This document shows, in pieces, positions 19,651 to 35,051 of a stretch of DNA of 64,000 nucleotides. Origin of the DNA: Halocaridina rubra (taxonomy: Eukaryota; Arthropoda; Malacostraca; Decapoda; Atyidae); NCBI GenBank assembly GCA_037179515.1, contig JAXCGZ010019165.1, positions 24,733-88,732 of the forward strand, given 5' to 3'. The notes beneath the pieces were generated by a model. The model was not told the DNA's origin. It was given only the letters and a program-made list of their open reading frames with translations, and did no database searches. How positions within the stretch are numbered: position 1 is the first letter of the stretch; each line of letters starts with the position of its first letter. Position numbers and translations under genes: made by a program.

Positions 19651-21179
19651 ATTAAGAATAAGAATGCAGCAGGCATTTGCATTTAGCGAAAATGACTTTC
19701 TTTGTTCGAGGATATGGATTCCAATGCTATAAATAAAAACAAAAGCACATAAAATCATGTTATTGTACAATAAATAAGAATAAAAGCATATAAATATCTT
19801 ATTAAAATACGTACAGTTGTTCCAATATCTACCATTAGGCGTCGTTACTCGTCATTCCCGTGAAACAGCTATTGTTTTGAATTGATTAGTTTATGCATAG
19901 TATATGTCTGTTTATCGGCTGCTCTCATTCTTATTCATTTGTGACCTTATATTTTGCCCCAATGGAGCCTAATTGAAAAAAAGCATTAAGAACAAACAGC
20001 AAAGTTATTTTTGATATAATATTGTCAGGGAAATCGCGTATGAAGGTGCATCAGCTGATACGGAAGTAGCAAAACGCGTGCCGATAGAGGTTCGTTCATA
20101 GGCTGCCAGGTACAGGGAAATTTCCTGTTTTAGGGAAATTTAGGTAGGTACGGGGAAACGGGGAAGAAACTTGAAAATTCAGTAAAATCTAGCGAAGATC
20201 CAAAAATGAAAGATGGAAAATCTAGGCAAACTCTGGAGAACTAGCTATTATTATTCTAATTCTTTATATTTTTCTCTGTGTGGTAATTGAGATGAAGAAA
20301 TTGAAATGTATATAGCCTTGTATATGTATCTATAACGGGGATATTTTGGGCCAAATAGGGAAATTTTGTAAGCGAATCTAGGGAATTTTTGACAGCTTGA
20401 TCTGGCAGCACTGGTTCATTCTCCCGCATCCTACTCCTCTTTTACCGCTTAATGCAATCGGATATTATGAAAAAAATTGAATAAAAGCATTAAGATTAAA
20501 CAGCAAAGTTATTTTTAATATAGTATTGTTAGGGAAATAGCGAGTGAGGGTGCATCAGCTGATGTGGAAGTAGCAAAACGTTTGCCGATAGAGGTTCGTT
20601 CTCCCGCATCCTACTCCTCTTCTACCGCTTAATGCAATCGGATGTTATGAAAAAAATTGAATAAAAGCATTAAGAACAAACAGCAACGATATTTTCAATA
20701 TAATATTGTCAGGGAAATAGCGTGTGAGGGTGCATCAGCTGATACGGAAGTAGCAAAACATTTGCCGATAGAGATTTGTTCTCCAGCATCCTACTCCTCA
20801 TCTACCGCTTAATGCGATTGGATATTATGAAGAAAATTGAAAAAAAGCATTAAAAACAAAGACCAAACATATTTTTAATATAATATCGTCAGGGAAGTAG
20901 CGTGAGAGGAGGGTGCATTAGCTGATACGGAAGAGTGACAAAACGTATGCAGCCTCGTCCTCATTGCCACCATCAGTGTTGCCAGAATACATAAATGAGA
21001 GAAATGATAAATATAAAATACATACATGTAAGCTGGTAAGTTATTTCAAGTATCTTAAAGATGAAATACATTTTTATTTAAATTACAGTACTACCATCTT
21101 GTAATTAATTTTAAAATGTACCATACATCTGAAAATAAATACATCCTCTTTATCTGGCAACACTGACCACCATGCTAAG

Positions 21180-21450
21180 CCTGTTGCCAACGGCATAATA
21201 GAGTTCATTAATTTGTTTGCTGTACATAAATTTAAAAATAAAGATACTACCTGCCCAATGTGTGAACAATGTGAAGGGAGCCTGGAACATTTTCTACTAT
21301 TTTGTGAAGCATATGCACAAATAAGAACAGAATATAGTCTTATAGCACAACCATATATAGAAAAGAAAATTGAAATAATTGCTAATATATTGTTATTTAG
21401 ATATTGTAGTGAAAAAGACGTCAAAGAAAGAAAAAATTTATAAAAAGAAT
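21180..21450 (+). pseudogene. LINE ORF2 C-terminal fragment with zinc knuckle
   Basis: About 76 codons are open from 21213 to 21443. They contain CPMCEQCEGSLEHFLLFC followed by EAYAQIRTEYSL and IEKKIEIIANILLFRYC. The CX2CX8HX4C motif near the C-terminus is a hallmark of several LINE clades, where it helps RNA binding. No reverse transcriptase domain remains. The inverted copy at 13209-13450 lies in a T4 element. Confidence 0.6.
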
Positions 21451-21574
21451 TTGTAGAAAAAGAAATCAAATAATAAAAAACGCACAAACAATTTAGCAAA
21501 GCAAAACCAAGACTTGGGAGCCATTGCAAAAGGCAAATCCCACCCAACTACTACTACTGCAGTAAATCTGTATA

Positions 21575-21670
21575 TCTAGGCTAGCCTAGAGACAATCTAA
21601 TTCGATTTAAGTCGTTTTTCGACTTATGTAATCTCTTCTGGAACCAGTTAACGACAATAGGTGAGGTATA
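21575..21670 (-). mobile_element. Tigger-type terminus fragment
   Basis: On the minus strand the sequence starts CAGGTATACCTCACCTATTG and continues with CGACTTAAATCGAATTAG, a textbook Tigger-like terminal repeat. It lies inside the T3 repeat exactly at a TATAATATC motif. No matching opposite end was recognised nearby. Confidence 0.55.
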
Positions 21671-23168
21671 CCTGTATAATATCATCAGGGAAACAGCGTG
21701 TGAGGGTGCATCAGCTGATACAGGAATGGCAAAATTTTGTGGATAGAGGTCCGTTCTCCCACATCCTCCTCCTCTTCTACCGCTTAATGCGATCGAATAT
21801 TATGAAGAAAATTGAAAAAAAGCATCAAGAGCAAACAGCAAACAAATTTCTGATATACTATCGTCAGGGAAATAGCTTGCGAGGGTGCATCAGCTGATAC
21901 GGAAGTGGCAAAACGTTTGCCGATAGAGGTTTGTTCTCGTGCATCCTCCTCCTCTTCTACCACTTAATGTGATCAAATATTGTGAAGAAAATTGAAAAAA
22001 AAGCATTAACAAATTGCAAATAAATTTTCGATATAATATCGTCAGGGAAATAGCGTGCGAGGGTGCATCAGCTGATTCGAAAGTGGCTAAACGTTTGCCA
22101 ATAGATGTTCATTCTCCCCCTCTTCTACCGCTTAATGCGATTGAATATTATGAAAAAAATTAAATAAAAATCATTAAGAACAAACAACAAACAAACTTTC
22201 GATATTATATCATCAGGGAAATAGCGTGTAGAGAATATATATATATTTCATTTAAGTTTTCCTGATATACGTTTTCTTTGTAACAAATTGTTGTTAAGAG
22301 CAAACAACAAACAAACTTTTGATATAAGATTGTCAGGAAAATAGCGTATATAGAATATATATATATATTTCATTTAAGTTTCCCCGATATACGTTTTCTT
22401 TGTAAGGAATTGAATAGTTTTCTTTTTCTCTCAGCTGACTTTGTTTATGTTTAGATTTCCTGCAACAAGGTCAATATGTAAAGAAGATAGAATAATGTTT
22501 AGAGCCAAAGAATATTAAAATGTAATACTATAATCTCGAAAATTAGATAAACCCCAAATAGAGTGAGTAAATAAATATTTTATGAGTAAGATATTGTGCC
22601 TGAATAGTGATAAGCATCTGCTAATACGGAAGAGGCAAAACCTTTGCCGATAGAGGTTCGCTTTCCCGCATCCCCTTCCCTTCTACTGCTTAATGTGATC
22701 GGATATTATGAAGATAATGGAAAAAAGCATTAAGAACAAACAGCAAACAAACTTGCAATATAATATTGTCAGGGAAATATTGTGCGAGGGTGCATCAGCT
22801 GATACGGAGGCGGCAAAATATTTGTATCCTCGTGCTCACCGCCACCATGCAAGTCCCAGTGTACCGTATGTCTGTTGCCCACCGAATAATAGAGGACAGT
22901 AGAGTATGTTAATTTCTTACTGTACAGTGAATCTGAATATCTTTTGTATACTCTTAAAAATAGATACAGGCCTTTCTTCTTTGTTATGTACTTATAAAAT
23001 ATATTTTTACTTATCTTATATCTTTAGCATACTGTGTCTATGTAAGGTTGTGGAACGTATATATACCCATTATTATTGTTTCCTATGGAAAACTACTCAT
23101 TTTTTTAATCGATTTTCGATTTACCCGTCACATCTGAGAACCTATCTCCTCGTTATTCCAAAAACAAG

Positions 23169-25046
<1,878 letters not shown>

Positions 25047-26155
25047 TGATCCCTCGCAGGATCGCGTTTCTTGGTTCGCTTTTCACTGTACCACATTTTT
25101 TTTGGGGCAAATTATTATTTTATTTTTTGGGTATGCGCAAAAATATTAAAATATTGAAAAAAATATAAATTTTCAGTATTTTCATTTTTATATTGAAAAA
25201 CACAAATTTCATTATTTAATTGATAAAAAGAATTTATTTTTCAGCCTACGAATAATAAAGCAGTAAAAAATAGTAAAAAACATAAATTTAGATATATAAC
25301 TCACAGTACAGGGTATTGCATCATGTCAAATAGTGTCCGATAGCATACAATGTATTGGGGTCGCACCTAAGTGAGCTAGCATATACTGTATATTAAAATT
25401 TCCAGTAGTTTCATGATTTTATTGATAAAAAAATTTATTTCTTAGCCTAAGAATAATAAAACAGTAAAAAATAGTAAAAAACATAAATACTAACAGTATT
25501 GCACCACGTAAAATATGATACCGGTATCAGAGTTTCGGAAAATGCAAAGGCTCTCACCTACGTGACCTAGTGAATATTAAAATTTTCATTATTTTATTGA
25601 TAAAACAAGTATTTCCTAGCCTAAGAATAATAAAACAGTAAAAAATAGTAAAAAACATAAATACAGTACTAACAGTATTGCACCATGTAAAATACGATAC
25701 CGGTATCACGTTTAGGAAAACGCATAGGCTCTCACCTACGTGACCTGGTGAATATTAATATTTTCATTATTTTATTGATGAAACAAGTATTTCCTAGCCT
25801 AAGAATAATAAGACAGTAAAAAATAATAAAAAACATAAATACTAACAGTATTGCACCATGTAAAATACGATACCGCTATCAGCGTTTCGGAAAACGAAAA
25901 GGCTCTCACCTACGTGAGATAGTTCATGGAATGCTACTGGCTGAAAGGTCGGGAGACGACGAATCACAGAATTGTTTTTCTGTATGTTCTGTATCATGGG
26001 GTCTGATTGGCTTTTTCATTGCAGTTTGCTTTTCCCTCCATTTTCCAGTGTCCTGACTCACTCGTTCAGTCTAACTCACGTGTGCGCCGTTCACGTCGTG
26101 CTTATTAATACGTTTTATTTGTGATTATGTTTTCACGCGTAATTTAACCTTTGAA

Positions 26156-27919
26156 ATGCCTCCCATACGTCCTTCACCTTCTAAGGCTTCTGGTAGTCAG
26201 CTTAATCGGCAAAGGAAAATGTTAACCTATAGTAGATAAAGTGAAACTCAGATATGTTGAAAGAAGGAAAAAGGTTCACGGATGTTGGCCGCCATTTTGG
26301 CCTCAATGAATCTACTGTTCGCTACATCAAAAAGGACGAGGCAAAGATCAGGAAAACAGCGAGCATTTCTTTTGATAAATCAGCGAAGAGGGTCGTAACA
26401 TCCCGCAATAATACAGGAGTGCGGAAGGAAGCTGCTTTGGCCCTGTGGATTGCTGATTGCAGAAAGAAAAACATCAGCTTAGACACCAATATCATGCAAA
26501 CAAAGGCGAAGAAGCTGTACGATACATTTGCTACAAACGAACCCGTCGACGACAGTGGCGACATTGGAGAGGAGGAGGGGAGAGAAGAAGATATCGACGA
26601 CCCACAACCAGGACCCTCCAGCGATTCTCCACCGAGGATACAACCGTTCGTTGCTAGCAAGGGATGGTTCTTCAAATTTAAAAAACGCTATGGCCTAAAA
26701 AGCGTTTCAGTGCATGGCGAAGCTGCCTCTGCAGATACAGCTGCCGCAGAATATTACGTCAAGAACGACTTCAAGAAAATTATCACCGAAGGGGAATATG
26801 TTCCTGAGCAAGTCTTCAACATGGATGAGACTGGCTTATTTTGGAAGAGAATGCCATCTTGCACTTTTCTGTTCAAGGAAGAAGCTAAAGCCCCGGGATT
26901 TAAAGCTCACAAAGATCGCATTATCCTCATCATGTGCGGGAATGCTGCGGGCTTCATGTTAAAGCCCGGGCTTATCTACAAGTCAAAGAACCCTAGGGCT
27001 TTGAAGAACAAGAATAAGAATCTGCTGCCAGTGTATTGGATGCATAACCCTAAGGCCTGGATCACGAAAAGCCTCACATCGGACTGGTATCACCAATGCT
27101 TTATCCCTCAGGTAAAATTTTATCTTGCAGAAAAAGGCCTTGAATTTAAAGTCCTTCTTTTGATGGATAATGCTGGTGGCCACGCAACTAATCTCAAATA
27201 TGACGGTGTTCAAGTAGAGTTCTTGCCACCGAATACGACGTCACTGATTCAGCCTATGGATCAAGGCGTTATTCGTGCGTTCAAGGCCCTCTACACACGA
27301 AATGCCCTGGCAATCCTGGTTAATTCCATGGATTCGGACAAAGGCTTCTCAGTGAAGACATACTGGCGTAATTACACGATTGCCACATGCCTTAAAAATA
27401 TTCAGAATGCAATCAAAGAGATGAAGCCGGCCACAATCAATGCCAGCTGGAAGAAATTGTGGCCCGAAGTCATCCTCGACTACTAGAGATTTGCTCCTGA
27501 CGAAGTGCAGAAGTCGGCAGTTGCGAAAGCTGTGAAGTTGGTTGCATTGCTAGGAAGAGAAAGATATGACTCACGAAGATGTGAATGAACTGATTGACTG
27601 CCACTCGCAGCCTTTGAGTGATGAAGACTTTGAAGAAATTACGAAATCAGCGAGAGAAGAAGAGGAAGAAATTCAGGAAACGCACAAAGAAATTGAAGAA
27701 CCTGGCCTTACACTCGAACGTCTGGCAACCATATATCAATATGTGAAAGCAGCCCAACAACTCTCACAGGAATATGACGATAATATGGTTCATTCGGTGA
27801 CCTTCTGTAATTTTCTCGACAGTGCCATGATTCCTTACCATAGCATCTTGCAACAAAAGAAGAAACAGCGACAGCAACTCCCCATTACCATGTTCTTCTC
27901 CCCCAAAAAGCAGCCGTAA
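26156..27919 (+). pseudogene. T1-C transposase: catalytic core open, both ends broken
   Basis: The ATG at 26156 (MPPIRPSPSKAS) fails after ~25 codons through small indels near 26229 and 26250. A 410-codon frame then runs from 26254 to 27486. It holds the helix-turn-helix part, the Tc5-type second DNA-binding region (SKGWFFKFKKRYGLKSVSV) and the DDE_1 domain, with the aspartates in NMDETGLFWKRM, LLMDNAGGHATN and QPMDQGVIRAFK. A TAG at 27484 replaces a lysine codon of sister copies and a short deletion near 27550 shifts frame. The acidic tail then runs to 27919 and ends FFSPKKQP. A pogo/Tigger transposase of TIGD1-like type, not functional as it stands. Confidence 0.88.
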
Positions 27920-27984
27920 AGCTTTTATTGGCTGCGAAATAATTTCCTCCGGGGTCAAGAAAGATCATAATCACCTCATTCACG

Positions 27985-29010
27985 GTAAGTTTACCTATCA
28001 CGTACATATAAATTTATGTTACATGCTGTTATTTATAATAATTGTAAAATACCTATGTTCATGAGTATGTCATGTAATTACCACTTCATTCACTGTAGTT
28101 TTATCTATCACTTTCATGTAAATTTACATTGCATGCTGTTATTTATAGTGTAAAGGGTGTTTTTTAGCAGTGCAGGGAGGGTTTATACAGTACGTAAACA
28201 TAAAAATAATTGTAAAATACCTATGTACATGAGTATATAAATTTACGTTGCATGCTGTTATTTATAATGTAAAGGGAGTTTTTTAACAGTGCAGGGAGGG
28301 TTTATACAGTACGTAAACGTAAAAATGATTGTAAAATACCTATATACATGAGTATGTCATGTAATTACCACTTCATTCACCGTAATTTTATCTATCACTT
28401 TCATATAAATTTACGTTGCATGTGTGTTATTTATAAAGTAAAGGGTGTTTTTTTAACAATGCAGGGAGGGTTTATACAGTACGTAAACGTAAAAGTAATT
28501 GTAAAATACCTATGTAGATGAGTATGTCACGTCATCATCACTTCATTCACGGTAAGTTTTCCTATCACATTCATATATATTTACGTTGCATGCTGTTATT
28601 TATAAAGTAAACGGTGTTTTTTTTAACAGTGCAGGGAGGGTTTATACAGTACGTAAACGTAAAAATAATTGCAAAATACCTATGTATATGAGTATGTCAC
28701 GTCATCATCACCTCATGCACGGTAAGTTTTCCTATCACTTTCAAAAAAATTTACGTTGCTTACTGTTATTTATAATGTAAAGGGTGTTTTTTAACAGTGC
28801 AGGGAGGGTTTATACAGTACGTAAACCTAAAAATAATTGTAAAATACCTATGTACATGAGTATGTCATGTAATTACCACTTCATTCACCGTAATTTTATT
28901 TATCACTTTCATATAAATTTACGTTGCATGCTGTTATTTATGAAGTAAAGGGTGGTTTGTTACAGTACAGGGAGGGTTTATACAGTGTAAATGTAAAAAT
29001 AAATTAAAAT
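27985..29010. repeat. T1-C 3' subterminal tandem repeats
   Basis: Six to seven units, longer by a CTATGTACATGAGTATGTCA segment than those of other copies and with variable spacing (about 110-165 bp). They hold the usual GTGCAGGGAGGGTTTATACA and ACGTCATCATCAC or ATGTAATTACCAC variants. Confidence 0.8.
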
Positions 29011-29102
29011 ATCTATCTACATATAGGCTGATCCTACTTCGCGATTTTCCTGTCTCGCGCCGAGTCCTGGAACCGAACCATCGCGATAATCGAAGGAACA
29101 CT

Positions 29103-29235
<133 letters not shown>

Positions 29236-30367
29236 GATTACCTAATTGTGTTTACGGGAAAGAGCCCAAAGCTCGTATCTTCCTGTCTCCTGATCGGTTC
29301 CATTTTAGACTTAGTCATACTTATCATACCTGTCCTTAAAACTATGGATTGAGATAGCATTAACTACCTCCTCGCTTAGCCAATTCCAATTATCAACTAC
29401 TCTTACACTGAAAAAGTATTTCCTTACATCCTGCAAAGAAGTTTTCTTACGAAGCTTCAAACTATGACCTCTAGTTCTAGAGCCAGCCATATCAAAATAT
29501 CGATCCCTATCCACTCTATCATAACCATGCAGGAATTTAAAGACTGTCACCATATCCCCCCTCACTCTTCTAGCTTCGAGTGATGGTATGTATGTATGTA
29601 TGTATGTATGTATGTGATTACCTAATTATGTTTACGGGAAAGAGCCCAAAGCTCGTATCTTCCCGTCTCCTGATTGGTTCCATTTTATACTTAGTGATAC
29701 TTATCATACCTGTCCTTAAAACTATGGATTGAGATAGCATTAACTACCTCCTCGCTTAGCCAATTCCAATTATCAACTACTCTTACACTGAAAAAGTATT
29801 TCCTTACATCCTGCAAAGAAGTTTTCTTACGAAGCTTCAAACTGTGACCTCTAGTTCTAGAACCAGCCATATCAAAATATCGATCCCTATCCACTCTATC
29901 ATAACCATGAAGGAATTTAAAGACTGTCACCATATCCCCCTCAATCTTCTAGCTTCGAGTGATGGTAAGTCTAATTGCCTCAGCCTCTCATCATAACTGA
30001 GATTGCGTATTTCTGGCACCAGTTTCGTGGCATGTCCTTGAACTTTTTCAAGCTTATCTCTGTGCTTTTTCAAGTGAGGATTTTAAAAGGGGCTGCATAT
30101 TCGAGTTTTGGCCTCACATAGGTTACATAAATATTTCTGAACATTTCCTTGTCCATGTGCCTGAAGGCTACCCTTACATTTGATAAGAATGCATATGCTG
30201 CCCTTACTATACCATTTATATGTATTTCTGGAGACAAATCTGCCAGTATGTTTACTCCTAGATCTCTCTCATTTTCTGTCTCTTGAAGTTGTATTCCAGC
30301 CACCGAGTAGTCAAGCTTGGGCCTTCTTGCACTTGTACCCATTCTCATTACCTTACATTTTGAAGTA

Positions 30368-31724
30368 CGGTGTTACCCCAGTTATTCGTGCTTCCTGGTT
30401 CGCTTTCTCACTCTATCGCGGTTTTTTTTTTTTTTTATAAATTATTATTTTATTTCATGGGTATATGCAAAAATATTAAAATATTAAAAAAAAAATTCTC
30501 AGTATTTCATATTTCATTATCTAATTGATAAAAAAAAATTATTTCCCATACTTTTGAAAAGTACAGTATAATCTTTACAAAAGGAATATTTGGTCCAAAT
30601 TACAGTGAATAAATACAATAGATTTTGTACAATCATCAAATAATTAGATGAATTTTAAATTAATATACATTGTACTAATAACTGAATGATATACGTACGT
30701 ACAGTATAACTCACAGTATTGCATCATACGAAATAGTGTTCGATTACGTACAATGTATTGGGGTCGCAGCTACGTGAGCTAGCATATATATTTATATTTC
30801 CAGTAGTTTCATGATTTTATTGATAAAAAAAATGTATTTATTACCCTAAGAATAATAAAACAGTAAAAAATAGTAATAAACATAAATACTAACAGTATTG
30901 CAACATGTAAAATACGATACCGCTATCAGTGTTTTGGACAAAGACTCGTTCAGTCTAACTCACGTTTTGCTTGTGTTCGATAGCGTACAATGTATTGGGG
31001 TCGAAGCTATGTGAGCTAGCATATATATTTATATTTCCAGTAGTTTCATGATTTTATTAATAAAAAAAAACGTATTTCTTAGCCTAAGAATAATATAACA
31101 GTAAAAAATAGTAAAAAACATAAATACTAACAGTATTACAACATGTAATATACGATACCGCTATCAGCGTTTCGGACAAAGGCTTCCACCATCTTCCATT
31201 GTCTCGCCTCACTCGTGTGCGCCATTCATGTTGTGCTTATTATTATTAATATGTTTTGCTTGTGATTTTTTTACTCGCATATTTTAACCTTTGCAATGCC
31301 TCCCAAGCATCCTTCATCTTCTAAGGCTTCTTGTAGTGAGCCTAAGCGGCAAAGGAAAATGTTAACCATTGTAGATAAAGTGAAACTCTTAGATATGTTG
31401 AAAGAAGGAAAAAAGTTTGTGGATGTCGGCCGCTATTTTACGTAAACGTAAAAATTATTGTAAAATATGGAACCTATTAATGTCAAGTCATCATCACCTC
31501 ATTCATGGTAAGTTTTCCTATCACTTTCATAAAAAAATTACGTTACTTGCTGTTATTTATAATGTAAAGGGTGTTTTTTTAACAGTACAGGGAGGGTTTA
31601 TACAGTGTAAATGTAAAAATACATTAAAATATCTATGTACACATAGGCTGATCTCTACACCACGGATTCCTGGGTTCGTGCCGGGTCCCGGAACCGAACT
31701 ACCGCGATAAGTGAGGCAACACTG
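30368..31724 (+). mobile_element. T1-D: 1.36-kb Tigger derivative nested in CR1-a with an exact TA duplication
   Basis: Begins CGGTGTTACCCCAGTTATTC and ends GATAAGTGAGGCAACACTG. TA lies on each side (30366-30367 and 31725-31726). Removing the element plus one TA restores the CR1 sequence ATTTTGAAGTATTGAATTTC, which is read intact in CR1-b near 43030. It keeps about one and a half 5' repeats, the first ~48 codons of transposase (31296-31440) and one 3' unit. Confidence 0.93.
31296..31440 (+). pseudogene. T1 transposase start, truncated
   Basis: Open from ATG (MPPKHPSSSKASCSEPKRQR) through the helix-turn-helix to DVGRYF, then fused directly to the 3' subterminal repeat (TACGTAAACGTAAAAATT). 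These first 48 codons lack the frameshifts of T1-C. The catalytic domain is deleted. Confidence 0.88.
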
Positions 31725-32103
31725 TATTGAATTTCATTAGCCACTTTTCTGACCACTCATGCAGATTATTTAGATCCTCCTGAAGTTCTCTACCATTGTT
31801 CTGGTTTTTTACTTTCTTCACAAGCTTTGCATCATCTGCAAACATATTCATGAATGAATGTACAGACTCTGGTAGGTCATTTACATATACAAGGAACAAA
31901 AGTGGCCCTAAAACTAAACCCTGTGGAACTCCACTACTAACTCTTCTCCATTCAGACACTGAGTGTCTTACTCTAACCCTCTGTTCCCTTCCTCCTAAGT
32001 AAGTTTTTATCCATTCCAAAACATTTCCACCTCTTCTAGCCATTGCTTGCAGCTTCCTAATAAGTCTCCCATGTGGAACAGTGTCAAACGCTTTCTGGAA
32101 GTC

Positions 32104-32289
<186 letters not shown>

Positions 32290-32734
32290 CAGTAACCCCT
32301 CGTTTATCGCTGGGGTTCGGTTCCGGGACCGACCGCAATAGGTGAATTTCCGCGAAGTAGGATCACCCTACATACATATGTATTTAACATTTATTTTTAT
32401 GTTTACTGTATAAACCCTCCCTGTACTGTTAACAAACCACCCTTTACTTTATTAATAACAGCGTTTAAGAATAAATTTATATGAAAGTGATAGGTAAAAT
32501 TTCTGTGAATGAGGTGATGATGACATGACATACTCAGATACATAGGAATTTTACAGTTATTTTTACTTTTACTGTATAAACCCTCCCTGCACTGTTGAAA
32601 AATCACCCTTTACTTTATAAATAGCAGCATGCAAGCGTAAATTTATATGAATATGATAGTTAAACTTGCCATGAATGAGGTATTAGTGACGTTTATAGAC
32701 TCCATAGGAAATTATTCAGCAGCCAACAACAGCT

Positions 32735-34511
32735 TTACGGCTGCTCTTTGTGAGCGAAGAACATGGTAATGGGGAGTTGCTGTCGCTGTTTCTTCTTTTG
32801 TTGCAAGATGGTCTTGTAAGGAATCATGGCATCGTCGAGAAGATTACAAAAGGTCACCGAACGAACCATATTATCATCATGTTCTTGTGAAAGTTGTTGG
32901 AGTGCTTTCACGTTTTCATACATGGCTGCCAGACGTTCGAATGTAAAGCCAGGTTCTTCGATTTCTTCGTGCGTTTCCTCTGGTTGTTCTTCTTCCTCTT
33001 CTTCACTCGCTGATTTTGTCATTTCTTCCAAGGCTTCATCAGTCAAAGGCTGCAAGTGGCAGTCTATCAGTTCATTCACGTCTTCGTGAGTCATATCTTT
33101 AAAGCCTTCTCCTCCTAGCAATGCAGCTAACTTCACAGCTTTCGCAACTGCCGAGTTATGAACTTAATCAGGAGTGAATCCCTTGTAGCCGTAGATGACT
33201 TCGGGCCACAATTTCTTCCAGCTGGCATTGATTGTGGCCGGCTTCATCTCTTTGATTGCATTCTAAATATTTTGAAGGCATGTAGCAATCGTGTAATTAC
33301 GCAAGTAAGTCTTCACTAAGAATTCTTTGTCTGCATCCATGGCTTCAACGAGGTTCGCCAGGGCATTTCGTGTGTAGAGGGCCTTGAACGCACGAATAAC
33401 GCCTTGATCCATAGGCTGAATCAGTGACGTCATATTCGGTGGCAAGAACTCTACTTGAACACCGTCATATTGAAGATTAGTTGCATGGCCACCAGCATTA
33501 TCCATCAAAAGGACTTTAAATTTAAGGTGTTTTTCCGCAAGATAAATTTTGACCTGAGGGATAAAGCATTGGTGAAACCAGTCTGATGTGAGGCTTTTCG
33601 TGATCCAGGCCTTAGGGTTATGCATACAATACACTGGCAGCAGATTCTTGTTTTTATTCTTCAAAGCCCTAGGGTTCTTTGACTTGTAGATAAGCCCGGG
33701 CTTTAACATGAAGCCCGCAGCATTCCCGCACATGATGAGGGTAACGTGGTCTTTGTGCACTTTAAATCCCAGGGCTTTAGCTTTTTCCTTGTAGAGAAAA
33801 GTGCGAGACGGCATTCTCTTCCAAAATAACCCATTCTCATCCATGTTGATCACTTGCTCAGGAGCATATTCACCTTCGGCGATAATTTTCTTGAAGTTGT
33901 TGTTCACGTATTCTTCAGCTGCAGCTGTATCTGCAGAGGCAGCTTCGCCAATAACCGAAAGGCTCTTTAGGCCAAAGTGCTTTTGAAATTTGGCGAACCA
34001 TCCCTTGCTTCCAACAAACAATTGTTTCCTCGGTGGAGAATCGCAGGAGGATCCTGGCTGTGGGTCGTCGATATTTTCTTTTCTCTCCTTCTCCTCACGG
34101 TCGCCACTGTCGTCGTCGGGTTCGTTTGCAGCGAATGTCTCGTACATCTTCTTCGCCTTTGTTTGTATGATATTGGTGTCAATGCTGATGTTCTTCTTTC
34201 TGCAATCAGCAATCCACAGGGCCAAAGCAGATTCCATCTGCAGTACAGTATTATCTTATTGCGGGGTGTTACGACCCTCTTCGCTGATTTACTAAATGAA
34301 ATAGTCGCTGTTTTCCTAATATTTGCCTTGTCCTTTCTATGTAGCGAACAGTAGATTCATTGAGGCCAAAATGGCGGCCGACATCCACAAACCTTCTTCC
34401 TTCTTTCAGCATATCTAACAGTTTCACCTTATCTGCTATGGTTAACATCTTCCTTTGCCGCTTAGGCTCACTAACAGAAGCCTTAGAAGATGAAGGGCGC
34501 TTGGGAGGCAT
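32735..34511 (-). pseudogene. T1-E transposase, frameshifted
   Basis: Starts at 34511 (MPPKRPSSSKASVSEPKRQR) and ends at the TAA at 32735. A 324-codon frame (34237-33263) covers most of the DDE_1 domain with NMDENGLFW, LLMDNAGGHATN and QPMDQGVIRAFK. The residue after the first aspartate-glutamate differs from T1-C (N for T). The frame breaks near 34270 and between 33263 and 33136, and the acidic tail (EEEEEEQPEETHEEIEEPG) is in the last frame. Confidence 0.87.
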
Positions 34512-34586
34512 TGCAAAGGTTGAAATACGTGAATAAAATAAATCACAAGCACAACGTATTAAAAAGCCCAACGCGAACGGCGCACA

Positions 34587-35051
34587 TATTCTTTTCTCTT
34601 TCTCTTCTTTCTATATTCTGTGAGAGGGAGAATATAAATATGAGGCCATCTCTGTCCCAAACCTCTCCCACCCATGGGTCGGGAGGAGGGGTGGCTATTA
34701 GGAGACTAAAACAGAAAATCAAGGATTTAGAGGCAATGGTTATAAGCCTTGATGATAAAATTTGGAATATGGATAGAGAAATGAAAGAGAATGAAACACT
34801 CAGAGAGGAAATAAGATTTTTGGAGGAAGCAAATAAAGCACAAGGGCAGGAGAGAAAGGAACTAGAAAAATGAATAAAGAAGCTGGAAGGAGAAAAAAGT
34901 GAACTAGAAACTAGAATCTCTAAACAAGAAGATAAAAACAAACAGCTAAATGACAACCTAAATGAATTAGATGTTAGTTCACTGCTCTCTTCTGAGAGAT
35001 ACGAGATTGCAGCTTGGAATGTCCAGATTAAGGAAAACATTGAACAGTTAT
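34587..35051 (+). pseudogene. CR1-type ORF1 N-terminal fragment with coiled coil
   Basis: Frame from ~34640 (MRPSLSQTSPTHGSGGG), then a strongly charged heptad-rich coiled coil (KQKIKDLEAMVISLDDKIWN, REEIRFLEEANKAQGQERKE). A TGA at 34871 is followed by another ~55 codons ending AAWNVQIKENIEQL. Coiled-coil starts are usual in LINE ORF1 proteins, which bind the LINE RNA. It lies just inside the insertion point in T1-E/F and is followed by LINE-B in the opposite orientation. Confidence 0.6.

Larger units (their letters stand above)
29236..32103 (-). pseudogene. CR1-a: CR1-clade LINE, 5'-truncated, split by T1-D
   Basis: On the minus strand the reading order is 32103-31727, then 30365-29586, then a second truncated 3' end at 29585-29216. 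The first part holds reverse transcriptase (SSGVPQGLVLGPLLFLVYVN and FADDAK, the YxDD-box variant). The later part has MRMGTSARRPKLDYSVAG, NIYVTYVRPKLEYAAPF and the CR1 C-terminal block (FFSVRVVDNWNWLSEEVVNA). The 3' tail is a TACA/TATG microsatellite, as in CR1 elements. Truncated upstream at a CR1 TA, where (TA)n and T1-E begin. ORF1 and endonuclease are absent. Confidence 0.9.

Noticed and set aside
21083..21547. 154-codon minus-strand frame
   Set aside because: It is the shadow of the plus-strand LINE fragment with the CPMCEQC zinc knuckle; its own composition has no motif.
26254..27919. Host-domesticated TIGD1-like gene
   Set aside because: The frame lies between matching terminal inverted repeats and subterminal arrays, has frameshifts and a nonsense codon, and sister copies are present. 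It is an ordinary transposon copy.
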